Positions 60,575 through 64,000 of a stretch of 64,000 nt of DNA are shown piece after piece. This DNA comes from Xanthomonas vasicola (GTDB lineage Bacteria; Pseudomonadota; Gammaproteobacteria; Xanthomonadales; Xanthomonadaceae), in contig NZ_JSBW02000096.1 of the NCBI RefSeq assembly GCF_000772705.2, positions 124,001-188,000 of the forward strand. The letters are read 5' to 3'. The position numbers were made by a program, and so were the translations under genes. Under the pieces are notes generated by a model. That model was given only the letters and a program-made list of their open reading frames with translations, had not been told where the DNA came from and searched no databases. The stretch's first letter is position 1; each line of letters opens with the position of its first letter.

Positions 60575-61765
60575 TCAGCGGTTGGTGGGCAGGATGGGTG
60601 GCTGTACCAGCGGGACGTCGTGCGCATACCTGTTGGTCATCTGCTGCGTCGCATGACCGGCAGCCTCCTGCTTGTCGGCGCGGGTGCCGGCAGTGTCCGT
60701 GATGCCGCGATGCTTCAATCCATGCAAGCTAAACCGCTGTTCGGTCGTAATGACACCATCCTTGATGGCTAACGCAATCATCCGCTGCCAAGCGCTGTCG
60801 AGCGCAGACTTGCTGAGGGGCGTGCCCGACTGATTCACCAGCAGCCGGCGCCGCTCAGGTTTCATAGGCACGGGGCGCCCATACGCATTCATCGCTCTTT
60901 GCCGATAGGCTGCCAGCCAGGCCCACGCTTGGCGAAGGTCGTCGTTCCAGGCGGTGACCGTATCGCGTGAGCCTTTGCGTCGGCTGCTCCGTATGCCTTC
61001 GGCCTCTGCATGTGCATCCGTCAGATCGGTGACCTCGATACCGCGCAGACGTAGGTTGTAGGCGAGCAACATCACCGCGTGGAGGTAGGGCGGTACGCTG
61101 CCACGTGTGTGGGCCTTGAGGCTGCCGCGTTCGAGCGCGAAGGTCAGCGCGGTGGTAAATACATCGGATTCGGGCATGTTGTGCTCGCCGCGCTCCTTCG
61201 CCTGGCGGACACCCTTGGCAGGGTTGTGCTCGCATAGGCCCATGCGAATGCCCCAGCCGAAAGTGCGGCGCAGGTAGCGCAAGACGTGGTTGGCTTTGCT
61301 CGGGCGCGGTTCGATTGCCGGCTGCAGTTTGGTTGCTGGCCGACCTCCCGCTAGGGTCTCAACCAGGCGCTGCATGGCCGGCACATTGATGCGCGCAATC
61401 TGCATCTTGCCGAGCAGCGAACCATCCTTGAGCACATACGTAGTCGCTGTCTCGGCGCACCAGCGGTAATCCCGCTGTGTGTCCCTGGACAGCTCTGCAA
61501 ATTCCGTGGACGCCTGAAAGCGCTCCGCGAGGTAAGCCAATGTGCCCCGGACCTCATTGCCCGCGGCGGCTTCAGCAATGCTGTGGAGTTCAGAAAGCCG
61601 GATGTCAGCATGAGCAACCGTCCGCTTTCGCGGACGGCCCCCCTCGGGATGAGCCTCTAAGAGATACCAGCGGTTGTCTTCCCAATAGATGCCCTTTGGG
61701 AGTGCTGCCTGGTCAATATGCGCCGGAATATCTGGGTTGAACTTCCGTTTTCTACCGCGTCCCAT
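60575..61765 (-). CDS. Tyrosine-type site-specific recombinase (integrase)
   Basis: Integrates and, with a partner, excises the element. 396 residues: N-terminal arm-binding part, SAM-like core-binding domain (about 70-185), then the catalytic domain with Arg241 in NLRLRGIEVTDL, His348 and Lys351 in SLHGLKHRGITD (the HxLK form common in phage and genomic-island integrases in place of HxLR), His371 in AAGHATQQM, and the nucleophile Tyr380 in TNRYAHD. Read toward the tRNA-Lys gene. All catalytic residues are in place, so it may be active. The small DNA-binding protein gene just upstream ends next to its start. Confidence 0.92.
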   Translation of the reverse strand: MGRGRKRKFNPDIPAHIDQAALPKGIYWEDNRWYLLEAHPEGGRPRKRTVAHADIRLSELHSIAEAAAGNEVRGTLAYLAERFQASTEFAELSRDTQRDYRWCAETATTYVLKDGSLLGKMQIARINVPAMQRLVETLAGGRPATKLQPAIEPRPSKANHVLRYLRRTFGWGIRMGLCEHNPAKGVRQAKERGEHNMPESDVFTTALTFALERGSLKAHTRGSVPPYLHAVMLLAYNLRLRGIEVTDLTDAHAEAEGIRSSRRKGSRDTVTAWNDDLRQAWAWLAAYRQRAMNAYGRPVPMKPERRRLLVNQSGTPLSKSALDSAWQRMIALAIKDGVITTEQRFSLHGLKHRGITDTAGTRADKQEAAGHATQQMTNRYAHDVPLVQPPILPTNR

Positions 61766-61986
61766 CAGATCAGCTCCATGGTATTTGTCGTATCTCCCTC
61801 AGCGCTATGTAGGCCAAGCGCAGCGTTGAGTGCGTCCACAGTTGTCCAAATGCCGCCGCGACCGTCGTATCTGTAGCGAATGCCTTGATCGCGTGCCCAA
61901 CGCACTACCGTGGATGCGCGTGGGGCAGGACCGGCTGGCGCGCAGAGGCGACGCAGGTCCTCGAACGTAATGACCGGACTGCTCAC
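61765..61986 (-). CDS. DUF4224-like small protein, possible recombination directionality factor
   Basis: 73 residues from a GTG at 61986 that overlaps the previous stop as GTGA. VITFEDLRRLCAPAGPAPRA, VVRWARDQGIRYRYDGRGG and WTTVDALNAALGL have the length and spacing of DUF4224, a small helix-turn-helix-like domain often beside integrases. Its stop overlaps the first base of the integrase start. A role as excisionase is inferred from position only. Confidence 0.72.
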   Translation of the reverse strand: MSSPVITFEDLRRLCAPAGPAPRASTVVRWARDQGIRYRYDGRGGIWTTVDALNAALGLHSAEGDTTNTMELI

Positions 61987-62192
61987 GCGCCTTTTCCCTC
62001 GATCCACTGCCGCCTGTGACGCCATTGCTCGCGCATTTCCTCCACGAGCAAGTCAGCAGCCGCATAGCCGCGCTGGGCGGCTATGCGGGGCCTCAGTTCT
62101 CGCACCCTGACCGCGTCCACGTAGCCCTGCCTTAGCCAGTGTCGCGCCTCGCAAGCCCTGCGAAACCCTTCGATGTTTGCGCCATCGATCAT
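61983..62192 (-). CDS. Small phage-type hypothetical protein (69 residues)
   Basis: From the ATG at 62192, overlapping the previous stop as ATGA: MIDGANIEGFRRACEARHWL, VRELRPRIAAQRGYAAADLL, and a highly charged end RHRRQWIEGKGA. Helical throughout, basic. I recognise the general type (small proteins of Xanthomonas/Stenotrophomonas prophages) but no function. Confidence 0.65.
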   Translation of the reverse strand: MIDGANIEGFRRACEARHWLRQGYVDAVRVRELRPRIAAQRGYAAADLLVEEMREQWRHRRQWIEGKGA

Positions 62193-62461
62193 CGCTGACG
62201 CGTGCCACTGAAGCGCAGGCCGAGCTGCACGACGTTCTGAGCGCAGGGACGTGGCTGACGAGTGGTGCGGATGCGATGAGCACGCCGCCATTCGGTCATG
62301 GCCAACTCAAAGCTGGGGTGCTTTTGTGTGCGCCCACACACGCACTCGATGAAGTGCCCACCGCCCGCCTCGGGGCGGCGGGCGTCGAGCATATGGCGAG
62401 CCAAGTGCCCGTTCGTGCAGGGTGGCAAAGGACTATCGTGGTTGACCTGACGTTGCGTCAT
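62189..62461 (-). CDS. Small phage-type hypothetical protein with possible zinc ribbon
   Basis: 90 residues from the ATG at 62461, overlapping the previous stop as ATGA. PPCTNGHLARHMLDARRP and FIECVCGRTQKHPSFELAMT give a C...H/C-x-C pattern that could bind zinc; WRRAHRIRTTRQP is basic. Suggests nucleic-acid contact. No named family recognised. Confidence 0.62.
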   Translation of the reverse strand: MTQRQVNHDSPLPPCTNGHLARHMLDARRPEAGGGHFIECVCGRTQKHPSFELAMTEWRRAHRIRTTRQPRPCAQNVVQLGLRFSGTRQR

Positions 62462-62682
62462 GGCCCCTCCTGGCGCAATGCGCGCTCGGCATCTCGCAGA
62501 TGCTGCACGGTGTCGGGGTCGATCCGGTCCAGGGCCTCGGCGATGGTGTAGTCCATCTCCGCCAGCCAATCGGCACGATTCAGCACCAGAGCGGCGGTCA
62601 GCGCCTCCCCAGTGGACAAAGGGCTGGGCCCTCCCATACGCGCAGCGGCGCGAGCAACCTCAATCGTGCGCTGCAGGTTCAT
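62458..62682 (-). CDS. Small helical hypothetical protein
   Basis: 74 residues from the ATG at 62682, overlapping the previous stop as ATGA. Sequence MNLQRTIEVARAAARMGGPS, then LTAALVLNRADWLAEMDYTI and DTVQHLRDAERALRQEGP: acidic, mostly helical, no motif seen. It belongs to the same coupled train. Confidence 0.62.
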   Translation of the reverse strand: MNLQRTIEVARAAARMGGPSPLSTGEALTAALVLNRADWLAEMDYTIAEALDRIDPDTVQHLRDAERALRQEGP

Positions 62683-62951
62683 AGCTGCGTCCTCCATGCG
62701 GCGCCGAGCTGAGCGCGTGCTTCCTCAACACGGATGAGGCGCAACCCCCAGCGCACCGACCAGGTGCGCGCCTGCTGTTCGTCGCAGGTCAGAATCAGTT
62801 GCCCGGAAGATTCCAGGCGATCAGCGCGGAACGTGAACAACATTTCGTCCGGCTCAATGACCTCCTGCAGGCCGAGTCTCTGGCACAAAGCATCGGCGTT
62901 GAGAGATTTGCCGCTGCCCTGGGGGCCGAGAAGGATGACCGACTCAGCCAT
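62679..62951 (-). CDS. 90-residue P-loop protein
   Basis: Contains a Walker A motif GPQGSGKS at residues 9-16 and a Walker-B-like strand LILTCDE at residues 52-58, in a chain of only 90 residues: MAESVILLGPQGSGKSLNAD at the start, then EVIEPDEMLFTFRADRLESS and TWSVRWGLRLIRVEEARAQL. This is close to the minimum for a nucleotide-binding fold, with no room for a helicase or kinase lid domain. It overlaps its upstream neighbour by eight bases and its downstream neighbour by ATGA. Function unknown. Confidence 0.72.
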   Translation of the reverse strand: MAESVILLGPQGSGKSLNADALCQRLGLQEVIEPDEMLFTFRADRLESSGQLILTCDEQQARTWSVRWGLRLIRVEEARAQLGAAWRTQL

Positions 62952-63126
62952 GAGCAGCCTCCCGCCGCACAGCCATGCGAGTGCGGCGACGCAGGCGCTG
63001 TGGCACCTGTCCAACGGCCAGGCCGGTCTGGGTGAGGCGCGGACGGCGCGTCGACCACAGCTTATAGACCAGCGCGCCACCGGCCGCCGGCGCCAGGACC
63101 ACCACCAGGGCAAGCAACTCACCCAT
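62944..63126 (-). CDS. Small single-pass membrane protein
   Basis: 60 residues: MGELLALVVVLAPAAGGALV forms one membrane helix, followed by YKLWSTRRPRLTQTG and a strongly basic tail (RLRRRTRMAVRREAAHG). Overlaps both neighbours by eight bases. A short membrane anchor with a basic cytoplasmic tail; no function assigned. Confidence 0.6.
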   Translation of the reverse strand: MGELLALVVVLAPAAGGALVYKLWSTRRPRLTQTGLAVGQVPQRLRRRTRMAVRREAAHG

Positions 63127-63544
63127 TGGCCACCTCCCGTGCGGCCTGCGCTACCGCAGCTGCAGCAGCTGCAGTCGGCCTGCGCGGCAGCATGTTGGCC
63201 AGGTCAAAGGGGAAGTCCAGGCCATCCATGAACTCGGCCAACTCCGTGCTGATGCGATCTTCCGCCGTGGTCCACAGGCGGGGGCCGTCGACGAGCTTCC
63301 AGCCGGTACCGGTGCCGCGACGCCGCTCCCAGGACTGACGCACCTGGCGAAGCGGTCCCATGTTCAGGACGGCAGTGACCACGACCGCACCATGTGTGAC
63401 GTGCATGGTGATGGTCGCTGAGCAGTCGCCCATGCTGCGATCGTAGGCGACGACGGCCGGCGTGGTAGCCTCCGGGCCGGGTCCGGTGCCCGAAGCCAGC
63501 AGACGTGCTGCCGCGGCTGGACGTGTTCCAGGGTGCTGTTGCAT
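63119..63544 (-). CDS. Hypothetical protein of the element
   Basis: 141 residues. Beginning MQQHPGTRPAAAARLLASGT, centre VVAYDRSMGDCSATITMHVT, then RQVRQSWERRRGTGTGWKLV and a tail with an Ala run AAAAAAVAQAAREVANG. Mixed alpha/beta appearance, no family recognised. Overlaps the membrane-protein gene by eight bases. The 77-base gap to its right holds a GGGCGGTG/CACCGCCC hairpin (63581-63602) without a T-run. Confidence 0.6.
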   Translation of the reverse strand: MQQHPGTRPAAAARLLASGTGPGPEATTPAVVAYDRSMGDCSATITMHVTHGAVVVTAVLNMGPLRQVRQSWERRRGTGTGWKLVDGPRLWTTAEDRISTELAEFMDGLDFPFDLANMLPRRPTAAAAAAVAQAAREVANG

Positions 63545-63621
63545 ATCGACTCTCCAAAGTTGCGTTGGTGGAGGGCCTTGGGGCGGTGTTCGAGCACCGC
63601 CCGCCGGCCCGCTGGTGCGGG

Positions 63622-63894
63622 TTAGATCAGGTCGGCGCCGGATGGTGGGATGCTGGGGTCAGGCTCGCGCAGGCGCTGCGCGCCATTGAGGACATCGAGC
63701 AGTTCATGGCGGATGTACTCGGCCACCGCTGCTGGTCCGTCGTGGTTGATGCCTGCTTCGATCGCGATATCGTTGGTCAGCGCGGCAAGCAATGCGGCCG
63801 CGTGGTACGCGCGCCAGAGGCGATATTGCTCTTCTTCGCTGATCGAGAAATCAGCGTCTTCCGGCAGCTGTGCGTGTGGGCGAGCGGCGTCCAT
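63622..63894 (-). CDS. Small hypothetical protein, acidic helical
   Basis: 90 residues from the ATG at 63894 (AARPHAQLPEDADFSISEEE, YHAAALLAALTNDIAIEAGI, EYIRHELLDVLNGAQRLREP). Acidic and helical; no motif seen. The start shares one base with the stop of the gene to its right (TGATG). Confidence 0.6.
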   Translation of the reverse strand: MDAARPHAQLPEDADFSISEEEQYRLWRAYHAAALLAALTNDIAIEAGINHDGPAAVAEYIRHELLDVLNGAQRLREPDPSIPPSGADLI

Positions 63895-64000
63895 CAAGCC
63901 ACCTCCAATGCGGGCATGCGCTCGATCACCCATTCCTGCAGGGCGGCGGCCTCGGCTTCCGGCATGACCACGTGCAACGAGCCGATGACCAGGCCAGTGC
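63894..64000 (-). CDS. Hypothetical protein, C-terminal end only
   Basis: The visible reading frame ends HVVMPEAEAAALQEWVIERM-PALEVA at the stop 63894-63896. Only about 34 residues are inside the window; nothing further can be said. Confidence 0.5.
   Translation of the reverse strand, partial: TGLVIGSLHVVMPEAEAAALQEWVIERMPALEVA

Overview
The window is a GC-rich chromosomal segment from a Xanthomonas-type gammaproteobacterium. The basis for that is family content rather than a database match: plant-type (class II) DAHP synthase, large TonB-dependent receptors, a phoB-phoR-ppk-ppx block, an S46 dipeptidyl-peptidase, an NAD-type isocitrate dehydrogenase, and dispersed short repeats typical of this genus. 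From 1 to about 60.4 kb it is ordinary chromosomal backbone; from about 60.45 kb to the end it is the integrase-proximal end of an integrated element.

Layout. 1-4.2 kb: the start of a TonB-dependent receptor leaving the window, DAHP synthase, an MscS channel, then a dispersed repeat and a dead IS5-like transposase end. 4.2-11.7 kb: amidase, small membrane protein, typA, cyclophilin, malate dehydrogenase, glutathione transferase, a SleB-like wall hydrolase. 11.7-12.8 kb: over 1 kb with no convincing gene, followed by an MFS transporter, a FadH-type dienoyl-CoA reductase and a quinone-reductase-like protein. 18-20.7 kb: OmpA/OprF-like porin with a very strong terminator, a secreted protein and a pseudouridine synthase. 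20.6-28.4 kb: HNH protein coupled to kbl, the sulfate importer sbp-cysT-cysW-cysA, a TorF-like porin and tdh. kbl and tdh together form the threonine-to-glycine route but are separated by the sulfate operon.

28.8-33.4 kb holds a TonB-dependent receptor divergent from a Tat-exported phospholipase C; a good Pho-box-like repeat lies between them. Then come an S46 peptidase (DPP7-like S1 residue), a histidine phosphatase, a frameshifted membrane-protein gene, and folC-dedD-cvpA-purF in the same order as in E. coli. 42.2-48.6 kb: ferritin-like DUF455 protein, secreted metzincin, lipoprotein, lpxH, and a mannosyltransferase/PAP2 pair. 48.9-54.9 kb: ppx, ppk, phoR, phoB, all leftward, with a Pho-box-like repeat in front of phoB. 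The phosphate theme (PhoBR, polyphosphate enzymes, phospholipase C with its own Pho box) is the clearest functional link inside the window. 55-59.8 kb: BepA-like chaperone/protease, glutaredoxin overlapping an AhpD-like protein, NAD isocitrate dehydrogenase with a strong terminator, and a BI-1/YccA protein.

59.98-60.45 kb is a tRNA cluster (Pro, Arg, His, Lys). A tyrosine recombinase pointing at the tRNA-Lys end marks an element integrated there. Behind it is a train of at least eight very small leftward genes, most joined by start/stop overlaps, including a 90-residue P-loop protein. The element runs off the right end, so its identity and its second attachment site cannot be seen.
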